Shown: positions 14,572-23,186 of the stretch, one piece after another
How positions within the stretch are numbered: position 1 is the first letter of the stretch
Layout: every line of letters starts with the position of its first letter
Origin: an uncultured Bacilli bacterium
GTDB lineage: Bacteria > Bacillota_I > Bacilli_A > RF39 > UBA660
NCBI GenBank assembly: GCA_947588685.1
Contig: CANPYM010000011.1
Span: forward strand, 1-34,101
Reading direction: 5' to 3'
Length of the DNA stretch: 34,101 nt
Notes under the pieces: model-generated
Database searches by the model: none
What the model was told of the DNA's origin: nothing
What the model saw: the letters and a program-made list of their open reading frames with translations, nothing else
Program-made: the position numbers and the translations under genes

Positions 14572-16376
14572 CAGTATTGTTTCTCCTTTTCCTGTGTAAT
14601 GACCATCTCTAGATAAGTGCTTATTAACATCTCTAGTGCTTCTTTTGATTGCATTACACTTTTTGATGGTATTTTAGCCTTTTGACACATCAACTTTAAA
14701 CATTCTTCAACTGATAAACTTCTTTCAAGCTTTGTTCTAGCTCCTTTTTGATCAGTAAATGCTTGAAAAGAACGTTTTTCAAAAAGTTTAGTGATGGCAA
14801 AACGGACTTGGTCCATTCCAGAATATTGATATCTACCACACTCATATAGGGCTTGATATTTTTGATATGTTTCATTAATTGCTTCATCTAACGGAGACGA
14901 TGGATCAAGACTAGCGGTTGGAAGTAATTGAACTAACTTTCGGAAACTGATATTTTTCTTTTTTAAATATTCATTGATAAAATCTCTAAAAGGAGAAGAT
15001 ACAACTCTTGCCCGTAAGTTCTCTCTTGATGTTATATACATAGGATCGTTAGTTTTAAGATAAGCTTCAATGTTGTCAATGGCTGTCCCATAACTATCGA
15101 AACGAACCATAAGGAGTTTGATAGCTTCCATTAATAAATTGAGCATTTGGGTTTGTAATTCTAAATCAACGGTTGGTGTTTCTTCTATCTTGGTTTCCGC
15201 ACAAAGACCATAATATGTTTTAAAATCTATTCCACGACTATTTAAAACTTTGAGAATATCACGTCTAAAGGTACTTTCAGTAATTTTATCTCGTACACCA
15301 CCAACACGACTTAACCTACATTCATCGCCAGTTTTGATATATAGTTCGATAAGAGCTAGTGTCTCCTCTTTACCATATTTGGTACACATTTGATCAACCA
15401 TCCAATTTAGGGTACTGGCAATCTCTTCTTCACTCATAGCTTTATATGAAACTGGTGAATATAAAATAGCTGCAAATTGTTCTTCTTGGGTTTTTATCCT
15501 TGTAGGATTATTACATACATTAAAATGTTGATAATAGTCTTCTTCGGTAAAAGAAGGGGAATGGGATTTGATAATTAGTGCAGTTACATTAGCATAATTC
15601 GCTAAAAGAGCGGGGATAGATACTCGGTAACTCTTTGATTCTTTTTCTAATTGGAAGTCGGAAATGACTTGTTCCATACCTTCTTTAGACGCGAAGTTTT
15701 GCATATATGCTGCGACAAAATTATAAAAATCTTCACAATTAACGCTTGCTAATTTATTTTCTTTTTTTCTTCTTAATAGATATAGACTGATATATTTTGA
15801 TACAGTCTCATTATAAGAAACACTTCCGTCGACAGCCATAGCAATTCCATTATTGTTAAATGCAAAAGGATTAGGCTTAATCATTCCTCGTTGAATTTGT
15901 TTATTCCTTCGAGCAAAGTCAAGTATTTTATCAGCTGCTTCACGACTGGCTACTCTTATGACAATATCATCAAAGCGGATAGCTCGACCAATTTTAGAGT
16001 GATGAGGAATATTATTATCTCTTAAAAATGAAAATAATTCTTCAGCACTTCTTTCAATATGTTTGGCATCTTGCGGAATGTATATTTTAATTTGATCAGG
16101 TTGACCTAGGACTTCGCTATCCCGATTAATAAACTGACAAAAATAACGCCAAGTTTCACTTACAAAACATTCAATATGAGGTTGATTGCTAAAATATCTA
16201 ATCCAAGTTAGAAAACTACTCTGATCTAGACTTACTTTATGGTCTTTTTTATCTACCCCAAGACGAATTAACTGACTATATATGTCGTTTTTACCGGGAT
16301 TAAAATTTGGGTTTTGAAGCATTGTGTCACGCCAAGCCAATAAAAATTCATTAATCATTTTTTCTTTACTGGCCAT
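14571..16376 (-). CDS. Uncharacterised 601-aa protein
   Basis: A long, mostly helical cytoplasmic protein of no certain family. Residues 97-200 (IKIYIPQDAKHIE ... NNIPHHSKIG, then RFDDIVIRV and NGIAMAVDGSVSYNET) recall the fold pattern of HopA1-like domains: a KIY strand, a helix, an R-x-D-x-V-I strand, then a G-x-A segment. That resemblance is tentative. The C-terminal half contains ASTLNWMVDQMCTKYGKEET and repeated helical segments. It overlaps the upstream 83-aa gene by 11 nt and the downstream CNNM gene by 1 nt, so the three form a tight operon. ATG 16376 lies inside the end of the 83-aa gene. Confidence 0.7.
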   Translation of the reverse strand: MASKEKMINEFLLAWRDTMLQNPNFNPGKNDIYSQLIRLGVDKKDHKVSLDQSSFLTWIRYFSNQPHIECFVSETWRYFCQFINRDSEVLGQPDQIKIYIPQDAKHIERSAEELFSFLRDNNIPHHSKIGRAIRFDDIVIRVASREAADKILDFARRNKQIQRGMIKPNPFAFNNNGIAMAVDGSVSYNETVSKYISLYLLRRKKENKLASVNCEDFYNFVAAYMQNFASKEGMEQVISDFQLEKESKSYRVSIPALLANYANVTALIIKSHSPSFTEEDYYQHFNVCNNPTRIKTQEEQFAAILYSPVSYKAMSEEEIASTLNWMVDQMCTKYGKEETLALIELYIKTGDECRLSRVGGVRDKITESTFRRDILKVLNSRGIDFKTYYGLCAETKIEETPTVDLELQTQMLNLLMEAIKLLMVRFDSYGTAIDNIEAYLKTNDPMYITSRENLRARVVSSPFRDFINEYLKKKNISFRKLVQLLPTASLDPSSPLDEAINETYQKYQALYECGRYQYSGMDQVRFAITKLFEKRSFQAFTDQKGARTKLERSLSVEECLKLMCQKAKIPSKSVMQSKEALEMLISTYLEMVITQEKEKQY

Positions 16377-16617
16377 TTGGATTTACCTCACTTAATTCCG
16401 CTGTATTTTCCATATTCATTTGTATTGCGTTATAGTCGACTTCTTTAGTTTGGGCTAAAGCTTCATTTATAGCGTCCGTATCAATTCTTATTGTATCTTC
16501 ATTTTTATTTAAAGCTCTTTGTCGTTCTTCTGGAGTGATTAAATCTAACTCCATCATACCAGGTTCTAAATCTTGTCCTACTTCTATTTCTTCACCATCA
16601 AAAATTATCTTTGTCAT
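16366..16617 (-). CDS. Small acidic protein, first gene of the CNNM operon
   Basis: An 83-aa, strongly acidic protein beginning MTKIIFDGEEIEVGQ. A short beta-like start is followed by LITPEERQRALNKNEDTIR, then a helical and probably disordered tail. No known family recognised. ATG 16617 follows AGGAGAG. It overlaps the 601-aa gene by 11 nt, suggesting a partner or regulator of that protein. Confidence 0.7.
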   Translation of the reverse strand: MTKIIFDGEEIEVGQDLEPGMMELDLITPEERQRALNKNEDTIRIDTDAINEALAQTKEVDYNAIQMNMENTAELSEVNPNGQ

Positions 16618-16717
16618 ATTACTCTCCTATATTTAAAGTATAACATATAAAACAATAAAATTATACACAATTATAACGTTGTATGGTAAAATATAATATA
16701 GTATGGAGGAATAAAAA

Positions 16718-19069
16718 ATGGTTGAAGATTTAGATGAGGAAATGATTGATAGAATCAATCGTTATTGGAATGCAGCCAACTATTTATCAGTTGGACAATT
16801 ATATTTATTAGATAATCCTCTACTTAAAAGGCCTCTTGCCTGGAGTGATATTAAAAGTAAGATTGTGGGTCACTGGGGAACCGTACCAGGGCAAAATTTT
16901 ATCTATGCCCATTTAAATCGTATTATTAATAAATACGACTTAGATATGATTTATATATCTGGACCGGGTCATGGCGGTAATTTTATGGTTGCTAATACTT
17001 ATTTAGAGGGAACCTATAGTGAGATATATCCTAATATAAGTCAAGATGAAGAGGGAATGCGTAAATTATTTAAGCAATTTTCTTTTCCCGGAGGTATATC
17101 TAGTCATGTTGCACCCGAAACACCAGGCTCTATCAATGAAGGAGGGGAGTTAGGCTATTCACTAGCCCATGCTTTTGGTGCTGTTTTTGATAACCCCGAT
17201 TTGATAGCTACTTGTGTCGTTGGCGATGGGGAAGCTGAAACGGGACCGCTTGCCGCTTCTTGGCATTCTAATAAGTTTTTAAATCCTAAAACGGATGGCG
17301 CTGTTTTGCCGATATTGCATTTAAATGGATATAAAATCAGTAACCCAACCATTTTATCACGGATTCCTAAAGATGAACTTATAAAATTATTTGAGGGTTA
17401 TGGTTGGAAACCTTATTTTGTTGAAGGATCAGAACCATATATTATGCACCGATTAATGGCTGCTACTTTAGATAAAGTTGTCCACGATATTAGTAAAATC
17501 CAAAAAGAGGCTCGTGAATCAGATAAGTTTACTCGCCCACGCTGGCCGATGATTATTTTAAGAACACCTAAAGGGTGGACGGGGCCTAAATATATTGATG
17601 GTAAAGAGATTGAGGGAACTTTTAGAGCGCATCAAGTACCTATTCCGATGGATAAAGATGAGCACTTAAAATTATTAGAAGATTGGTTAAAAAGTTATCA
17701 CCCTGAAGAATTGTTTGATGATAAAGGACGCCTTTTACCAGAACTTGCCGATTTAGCGCCAGAAGGAAAAAGACGGATGGGAGATAATCCTCATGCTAAT
17801 GGAGGGCTTCTTCTTAAAGATTTACGTTTGCCCGATTTTAGAGCCTATCAATTAGAGGTAAATAATCCTGGCAGTATTGAAGCTAGCGATATGACTGAAT
17901 TAGGAAAATATGTTCGCGATGTTTTCAAGTTAAATGAAGAAAATCGTAATTTTCGAATTTTTGGTCCAGATGAGACAATGTCTAACCGACTAGGAGCGGT
18001 TTTTGAAGCAACTAACCGTGATTGGAATGCTCAAGAGTATCCTAATGACGAGTACTTGGAAAATGATGGTCGGGTTATGGATTCTCTTCTTAGTGAACAT
18101 CTTTGTGAAGGATGGCTAGAAGGATACTTATTAACAGGACGTCATGGTTTCTTTGCTAGCTATGAAGCTTTCATTAGAATTGTTGACTCAATGTTTTCGC
18201 AACATGCTAAATGGATAAAAGTATGTAAGAGCCTACCTTGGCGGCAAGAGATAGCTTCTTTAAATTATATTTTATCTTCTAATGTATGGCAACAAGACCA
18301 TAATGGCTTTACCCATCAAGATCCGGGTTTCCTTGATCACGTTGCTACTAAAAAAGCTGATATAGTAAGACTTTACTTGCCTCCTGATGCGAATTGTCTT
18401 CTATCGGTTTTTGACCACATTATTAAAAGTAAAAATCATATCAATGTCGTTATTAGTTCGAAACATTTACGGCCTCAATGGCTAACTATGGATCAAGCTA
18501 TTAAGCATTGTACCCAAGGTATTGGTATATGGGAGTGGGCTAGTAATGATCAAGGGTGTGAACCTGATATCGTTATGGCTTGTTGTGGTGATACCCCAAC
18601 GCTTGAGTCATTAGCAGCTGTAACTATCTTAAGAAAAGAATTACCAGAGCTTAAGATAAGATTTATTAATGTTGTTGATTTGATGAAATTACAGCCAGCT
18701 ATTGATCATCCACATGGCCTATCAGATACCGACTTTGATCTACTATTTACAAAAGATAAGCCAATTATTTTCAATTTCCATGGCTATCCTAGTATGATTC
18801 ATGAACTTTTATATCATCGTACGAATCGCAACTTGCATGTATGTGGTTACCGAGAAGAGGGAACAATAACCACTCCATTTGATATGCGGGTTCAAAATGA
18901 GATTGACCGTTTCCATCTTGTTATTGATTGTATTAAACATTTGCCTTCTTTAGGGAATAAGGGTGCTTATCTTACGCAGTTAATGAAAGATAAGTTGGTT
19001 GAACATAAACAATATATCAGTGAATATGGTGTGGATCTTCCGGAAGTTGTCAATTGGAAATGGGAATAA
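16718..19069 (+). CDS. xfp: Phosphoketolase (xylulose-5-P/fructose-6-P)
   Basis: A 783-aa thiamine-diphosphate enzyme, the full family length. It splits xylulose 5-phosphate (often also fructose 6-phosphate) with phosphate to acetyl-phosphate and an aldose phosphate, the key step of heterofermentative or bifid pentose breakdown. Family signatures: [55 protein letters not shown] and the ThDP/Mg motif [30 protein letters not shown] and [13 protein letters not shown] lie in the pyrimidine-binding half. ATG 16718 follows GGAGGAATAAAAA. It is single, with a strong terminator. No acetate kinase or phosphotransacetylase gene is in the window. Confidence 0.98.
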   Translation: MVEDLDEEMIDRINRYWNAANYLSVGQLYLLDNPLLKRPLAWSDIKSKIVGHWGTVPGQNFIYAHLNRIINKYDLDMIYISGPGHGGNFMVANTYLEGTYSEIYPNISQDEEGMRKLFKQFSFPGGISSHVAPETPGSINEGGELGYSLAHAFGAVFDNPDLIATCVVGDGEAETGPLAASWHSNKFLNPKTDGAVLPILHLNGYKISNPTILSRIPKDELIKLFEGYGWKPYFVEGSEPYIMHRLMAATLDKVVHDISKIQKEARESDKFTRPRWPMIILRTPKGWTGPKYIDGKEIEGTFRAHQVPIPMDKDEHLKLLEDWLKSYHPEELFDDKGRLLPELADLAPEGKRRMGDNPHANGGLLLKDLRLPDFRAYQLEVNNPGSIEASDMTELGKYVRDVFKLNEENRNFRIFGPDETMSNRLGAVFEATNRDWNAQEYPNDEYLENDGRVMDSLLSEHLCEGWLEGYLLTGRHGFFASYEAFIRIVDSMFSQHAKWIKVCKSLPWRQEIASLNYILSSNVWQQDHNGFTHQDPGFLDHVATKKADIVRLYLPPDANCLLSVFDHIIKSKNHINVVISSKHLRPQWLTMDQAIKHCTQGIGIWEWASNDQGCEPDIVMACCGDTPTLESLAAVTILRKELPELKIRFINVVDLMKLQPAIDHPHGLSDTDFDLLFTKDKPIIFNFHGYPSMIHELLYHRTNRNLHVCGYREEGTITTPFDMRVQNEIDRFHLVIDCIKHLPSLGNKGAYLTQLMKDKLVEHKQYISEYGVDLPEVVNWKWE

Positions 19070-19072
19070 AAA

Positions 19073-19119
19073 AGAACTTTCTTAGTTAGATATAACTAAC
19101 TTTAAGAAAGTCCTTTTTT
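19073..19119. terminator. Bidirectional terminator between xfp and the HExxH operon
   Basis: Long stem ACTTTCTTA-GTTAG (19076-19089) / CTAAC-tt-TAAGAAAGT (19096-19111), T-run after it on the plus strand and T-rich on the minus strand. Confidence 0.85.
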
Positions 19120-20054
19120 TAAAGTGTAAATACTTTCATAATGCTTTTTTTAGACATGGAATTATCATAACTTATACTATATTTCTTAAGCATATCTTCC
19201 ACTTTAATTTCTCCATCAAAGATTTTTTGAATATAAGTCATCATCTCTTTTTTGGTCTCAATATTACCATCGTGATATAAACTAAATAGATGAAAAGCTT
19301 TAAAAATAGAAATAACATATGACCAATAAGTTGGAATATTTTCTGTTTCATCGTTTTCTGCTTTTAGTTTCTCTTCAAAAAGGGGATCATTTAAGCTTTC
19401 AATAATAGCGATGAGTGTTTCCAAGCGATGAACAATATTGATATGAAGAAGATAATTGTCATCATCAAGATCCATTGCGGCTACTAACTCAAGGAAGATA
19501 GGAATTATTTCACAATCATAGAAAGAAATAACTGATCCTTTGACACTCATAAGTTGTGTATGACCTATTTCATGGACATAACTGATGGGTGTATCTTCGT
19601 TAATTGTTTTAGATAAAAAGATATTTAAGAATAATGCGGGTGAATATTTTAAAACATAATCACTATCAACATAGTCGCCAAAAGTTTTTAAATATCCAGC
19701 AAAAGCATGTTTTTCGGTATATTGAATAGGTAAATTAAAGGGACTTATTGGTATACCAATTTGTTTATAAAGAGCAATCCATTCTTTAGCCATCATAGCA
19801 TTTGTTTTGCTAACTACTTCGAGATAACTTTGCGTATCTGCCATTAAGATGGGGTGAAGGTTTAGGTGAGCACTAAAGAAATTTTTAGCGCTAGCAATAA
19901 CTTCTTTTTCGGGAATAACTTTGACGTGTAAATATTCATCATTAATTGGAATACTATCTAATATGTCTCTAGCATAAAGTAATTTGTTGGTCATTTTGAT
20001 AGGTCTTAACTGATGATATCCGCATATAAGAAATTCTTTTTCTAATTCAGTCAT
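19119..20054 (-). CDS. Putative zinc metallopeptidase, HExxH paralog C
   Basis: Third gene of a tandem trio of related proteins, about 311 aa, no signal peptide or membrane segment. The motif YVHEIGHTQLMSVKGSV carries HExxH, followed 16 residues later by a Glu and then IFLELVAAMDLD with another Glu; this arrangement fits a gluzincin-type zinc site. The N-terminal part shares a FFSAHLNLHPILMAD element with its sisters (FFANYLKLHPIL and FFNRHLKLYPIYYAD). I do not recognise the family. The frame opens at GTG 20063, overlapping the previous stop; ATG 20054 has the best spacing from GGGGTGA and is chosen. Ends in the terminator shared with xfp. Confidence 0.65.
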   Translation of the reverse strand: MTELEKEFLICGYHQLRPIKMTNKLLYARDILDSIPINDEYLHVKVIPEKEVIASAKNFFSAHLNLHPILMADTQSYLEVVSKTNAMMAKEWIALYKQIGIPISPFNLPIQYTEKHAFAGYLKTFGDYVDSDYVLKYSPALFLNIFLSKTINEDTPISYVHEIGHTQLMSVKGSVISFYDCEIIPIFLELVAAMDLDDDNYLLHINIVHRLETLIAIIESLNDPLFEEKLKAENDETENIPTYWSYVISIFKAFHLFSLYHDGNIETKKEMMTYIQKIFDGEIKVEDMLKKYSISYDNSMSKKSIMKVFTL

Positions 20055-20059
20055 CATTA

Positions 20060-20977
20060 TCACCCCACTTGATTTAATAGATGCATAACATACTTTTTGT
20101 CTGCTGAGTTATCCATTGTTACATTATGATTAGCTAAAAAAGCTTCAACATTTTTTTGCCCGTCAAATATTTCTTGAATATCGTGGATAATCCTTTTTTT
20201 AAAACTTGCATCACCACTATAGTATAAATCAAACAAGTGAAAAACTTTAATAATAGAAACGGCGTAACGCATACATTCGATGACAGCATCTTGATTAATT
20301 TTTTTATCAAGTATGTTTTTAATGCATTCTTGATACATTGATATAAGTGATTTCAAAGTAGCATCTAACATAAATCCTGAATTATCAATTTCCATACTGG
20401 CCAGTAATTCTAAAAAAATAGATAAGACTTCATTATTATAATAATTTTTAACACTACCTTTAACACTCATAACTTGGGTATGGGTTATCTCATGAGCATA
20501 AAGAGACATTGTTTGCATACCAACTAAACTATTTAACTCAATACTACTAGCTAAAAAGGGCATTCCCTCAATCGCTTTAGCGGTTTCATCTATATATAAA
20601 AGTTGACCATGAAACAAATCACCATTGCTTACAAGTGTAATAGGTAAGTCAAAAGGGTCGATAAAATCATATAGACCATCTAGAGCTTGCTTAGCTATTT
20701 CTGTTGGAACAGGAAGACCAACATCTTCTAGGCGCCTATCAACTTCATCACCATCAATTCCTAATATAGGGTGTAGTTTTAAATAATTAGCGAAGAAATT
20801 TTGGGTATATTTTTTAATTTTATTTAATGATATTCTTTTAAAGGAATTTGGTAAATCAATGGGTATAGAAATTAGTTCCGTACTAACTTTAATTAAATTA
20901 GTTTTTTCAGGTATCTTAAATAATTTTAAGTCATATTCAAAAATTGGCGCTAAACTATATAATCTAAGTAAGGTCAT
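20060..20977 (-). CDS. Putative zinc metallopeptidase, HExxH paralog B
   Basis: Middle gene of the trio, about 305 aa. YAHEITHTQVMSVKGSV gives H162, E163 and H166, with E183 (NNEVLSIF) and E190 (FLELLASMEID) downstream, the same spacing as in the sisters. A shared C-terminal block (SIIKVFHLFDLYYSGD ... IQEIFDGQKNVEAFL) is present in all three, so the entire proteins are homologous and not just the motif. The frame is open to 20989, but ATG 20977 directly follows GGAGGTAAAT. The gap to paralog A is 15 nt. Cytoplasmic; substrate unknown. Confidence 0.65.
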   Translation of the reverse strand: MTLLRLYSLAPIFEYDLKLFKIPEKTNLIKVSTELISIPIDLPNSFKRISLNKIKKYTQNFFANYLKLHPILGIDGDEVDRRLEDVGLPVPTEIAKQALDGLYDFIDPFDLPITLVSNGDLFHGQLLYIDETAKAIEGMPFLASSIELNSLVGMQTMSLYAHEITHTQVMSVKGSVKNYYNNEVLSIFLELLASMEIDNSGFMLDATLKSLISMYQECIKNILDKKINQDAVIECMRYAVSIIKVFHLFDLYYSGDASFKKRIIHDIQEIFDGQKNVEAFLANHNVTMDNSADKKYVMHLLNQVG

Positions 20978-20992
20978 ATTTACCTCCATATA

Positions 20993-21889
20993 TTAAGATA
21001 ATAGATGCATAACATATTGTTTGCCTTTTGAATTATCAAAAGAGATATGATAATTAGCTAAGATATCTTCAACTGTTATTTTACCTTTAAATGTGTTTTG
21101 AATATCTTTCATTATTCTTCTTTGTAAACTATAACTACTACAGTTATATAAAGCAAATAAATGGAAGGCTTCCATAATCGATATGACATAACTCATTCTA
21201 CTTGAAATAATTTCACCACTATAACTATAAGTTAAGATTTCGTTTATGGAAGTGGTAATAGTATCTAGCATCGATTTGATAATATTATTAGTGACATCAT
21301 CTAGTTCTTGACTAGAAACAAGTTCTAAAAAGAAAGGTAAAAGTTCTTTATGATTATAATTTTGAACACTACCTCTTTGACTCATAGTTTGACTATGGGT
21401 TATTTCATGAACATAGAAGGGAATTGTTTGTAAGGTGATGAATGGTGCGAGCTCAATTTCACTAAATAGGGGATGAGTATCCTTTAATGCCTGCATAAAG
21501 TGAATGCTACCGCTATAGTGATGGATAGCAGTCGTAGGATTATCTTCACTAGATAATGTAAGAGGAAGACTAAAAGGACTAATTTTTTTTCGATATTTAA
21601 TAATTATTTTTTTCCAATCTTTAACTGTTTCAGGATTCTTTTTTTTAGCAGTTGAAATTAGTTTAACAGGATCAGCATAGTAGATGGGATATAGTTTTAA
21701 ATGTCTATTAAAAAAGTTTTGAGCGCCGATTGTAACTTGTTTTAACGTTAATGCCTTTACAGGTGAAGGGGTAATATCAATACTAATAAGTTCAGAACTA
21801 AGCTGCATTAATTCTTCTTGATTAGGTGAAGTGATACCCGAATCAAAGTCATAACCAAAGATGAAGACATTATCCCTAAAACTACTCAT
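20993..21889 (-). CDS. Putative zinc metallopeptidase, HExxH paralog A
   Basis: First gene of the trio, 298 aa. YVHEITHSQTMSQRGSV gives H161, E162 and H165, with E182 (HKELLPFF) and E189 (FFLELVSSQELD). The common features are ISPFSLPLTL (compare DPFDLPITL and SPFNLPIQY), the KLYPIYYAD element and the C-terminal SYVISIMEAFHLFALYN block. ATG 21889 follows GGAGGG and a consensus promoter sits at 21913-21941. The paralogs are clearly diverged, so this is an old duplication. Peptidase activity is an inference from the motif. Confidence 0.65.
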   Translation of the reverse strand: MSSFRDNVFIFGYDFDSGITSPNQEELMQLSSELISIDITPSPVKALTLKQVTIGAQNFFNRHLKLYPIYYADPVKLISTAKKKNPETVKDWKKIIIKYRKKISPFSLPLTLSSEDNPTTAIHHYSGSIHFMQALKDTHPLFSEIELAPFITLQTIPFYVHEITHSQTMSQRGSVQNYNHKELLPFFLELVSSQELDDVTNNIIKSMLDTITTSINEILTYSYSGEIISSRMSYVISIMEAFHLFALYNCSSYSLQRRIMKDIQNTFKGKITVEDILANYHISFDNSKGKQYVMHLLS

Positions 21890-21912
21890 GCTATCCCTCC
21901 AATTAGTTTATT

Positions 21913-21941
21913 ATTATAGAAAAAGTTCCTTTTAAAGTCAA
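21913..21941 (-). promoter_or_regulatory. Promoter of the HExxH trio
   Basis: Minus strand: TTGACT (21941-21936), 17-nt spacer, TATAAT (21918-21913). Confidence 0.8.
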
Positions 21942-21976
21942 ATAAAAAAGAAAAAGATACTATAAAGTATCTTTAT
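21942..21976 (-). terminator. Terminator after the dCMP deaminase gene
   Basis: Stem AAAGATACT (21953-21961) / AGTATCTTT (21966-21974), T-rich tail on the minus strand; it overlaps the stop codon and lies just before the HExxH promoter. Confidence 0.8.
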
Positions 21977-22518
21977 TTAAGGTATGAGATTTTTTCGTCA
22001 GGTTTTAATGATAGTTTAATTGTACGGCCATCAGCCGGTAGCTGACGACATTTAACACCACAGGTTTTAAATAATAATTTAGACGCTTGGGTACCTGGTG
22101 TATCTGCATATTTATCGGATAAGTATACAACTTCACTGATACCGGCTTGAATAATTGCTTTAGCGCATTCATTACAAGGAAATAAATCAACATAGATTCT
22201 TGCACCTTTTAAATCAGAGCGTGAGCCATGATAATTTAAGATGGCGTTTAATTCAGCATGACATACATAAGGGTATTTCGTTTCATTTTCACTATTACCT
22301 TCCCGGTCCCAAGGAAACTTATCATCATTAAAGTTGTTTGGAGTTCCATTATAACCGATAGATAAGATACGATTAGTATCACTTACGATACATGCGCCAA
22401 CTTGGGTTGAAGGATCTTTACTACGACCCGCTGATAATTTCGCAATGCCGATAAAAAATTCATCCCAAGTTAAATAATCTTTTCTTTTGTTTCCTAACTT
22501 TTTCTTATCTATTTTCAT
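21973..22518 (-). CDS. comEB: Deoxycytidylate (dCMP) deaminase
   Basis: A 181-aa zinc-dependent deaminase, dCMP to dUMP, feeding dTMP synthesis. The zinc site is H87-A-E89 ([10 protein letters not shown]) and C115-N-E-C118 ([11 protein letters not shown]). The segment [13 protein letters not shown] and IGYNGTP are typical of the dCMP deaminase/ComEB family. It is the last gene of an overlapping operon: its ATG overlaps the thioredoxin stop in ATGA. The upstream RBS lies inside trxA. Confidence 0.95.
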   Translation of the reverse strand: MKIDKKKLGNKRKDYLTWDEFFIGIAKLSAGRSKDPSTQVGACIVSDTNRILSIGYNGTPNNFNDDKFPWDREGNSENETKYPYVCHAELNAILNYHGSRSDLKGARIYVDLFPCNECAKAIIQAGISEVVYLSDKYADTPGTQASKLLFKTCGVKCRQLPADGRTIKLSLKPDEKISYLK

Positions 22519-22829
22519 AAATCCTCCTCTATTTTTAACATTGTCATTAAAGCTTGTTTACTACATAAACCAATTTGCTTATTAATTTCTTTTCCATCTT
22601 TAAAAACGATTAAAGTAGGAATACTCATAACGCCATATTCTTTGGCCGTTATAGGGCATTTATCAACATTTATTTTAACAATTTTAGCACTTGTTTCTTT
22701 AGCTACTTCATCAATGATTGGCGATAACATCTTACAAGGGCCACACCAATCGGCATAAAAATCAACTAAAACAACATCTTCTTTAATACTATCTTTGAAT
22801 GTTTCATCACTGCCATAAATTATTGCCAT
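22515..22829 (-). CDS. trxA: Thioredoxin
   Basis: A 104-aa classical cytoplasmic thioredoxin: [13 protein letters not shown] with the redox pair C29/C32 and the cis-Pro in [12 protein letters not shown]. It reduces protein disulfides, and supplies electrons to e.g. ribonucleotide reductase. ATG 22829 follows TAGGAGG, 9 nt after the preceding gene. Overlaps comEB by 4 nt. Confidence 0.97.
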   Translation of the reverse strand: MAIIYGSDETFKDSIKEDVVLVDFYADWCGPCKMLSPIIDEVAKETSAKIVKINVDKCPITAKEYGVMSIPTLIVFKDGKEINKQIGLCSKQALMTMLKIEEDL

Positions 22830-22838
22830 ATAATCCTC

Positions 22839-23186
22839 CTATTTGCAAACAAAGCCTTGGCTTTCATATTTTTCAATTTCTTTAAAGTAATCTTTTAATT
22901 TCTCTTTCTTAGTAGCTGTTAGTTTTAAATCTTTAGATGTTACTTCGTAACCATCACTTTTTAGATCTTCTTCTTCAAGCTTTTTAATTTCCTCATCAGT
23001 AAAAGTATATTCTTTAGTTATTTTAGTATCATTAAAACGCTTAATTTTAATGGTTACTTCTTCTTCATAAAACTCTTCCTCAATTTTATAAGTACACGTT
23101 TTTTCCTTTAAGAAGAAGATAACATTAATAGTAATCAAAAGAGTAGCTGTTAAGGTCATTATGAATAATAAAAGATATCTTTTCAT
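22839..23186 (-). CDS. Small membrane-anchored protein, unknown
   Basis: A 115-aa protein with one N-terminal hydrophobic helix (YLLLFIMTLTATLLITINVIF) followed by a Lys/Glu-rich extracytoplasmic part containing two Cys (KTCTYK and the end FVCK). These could form a disulfide. It overlaps the amidase gene by 4 nt (ATGA), so its product may accompany the cell-wall amidase. Family not recognised; a lipobox is not evident. Confidence 0.75.
   Translation of the reverse strand: MKRYLLLFIMTLTATLLITINVIFFLKEKTCTYKIEEEFYEEEVTIKIKRFNDTKITKEYTFTDEEIKKLEEEDLKSDGYEVTSKDLKLTATKKEKLKDYFKEIEKYESQGFVCK

Noticed and set aside
14571-14573. Alternative genetic code (TGA = Trp)
   Set aside because: TGA ends several intact genes here, including overlapping ATGA and TGATG junctions; tryptophans use TGG.
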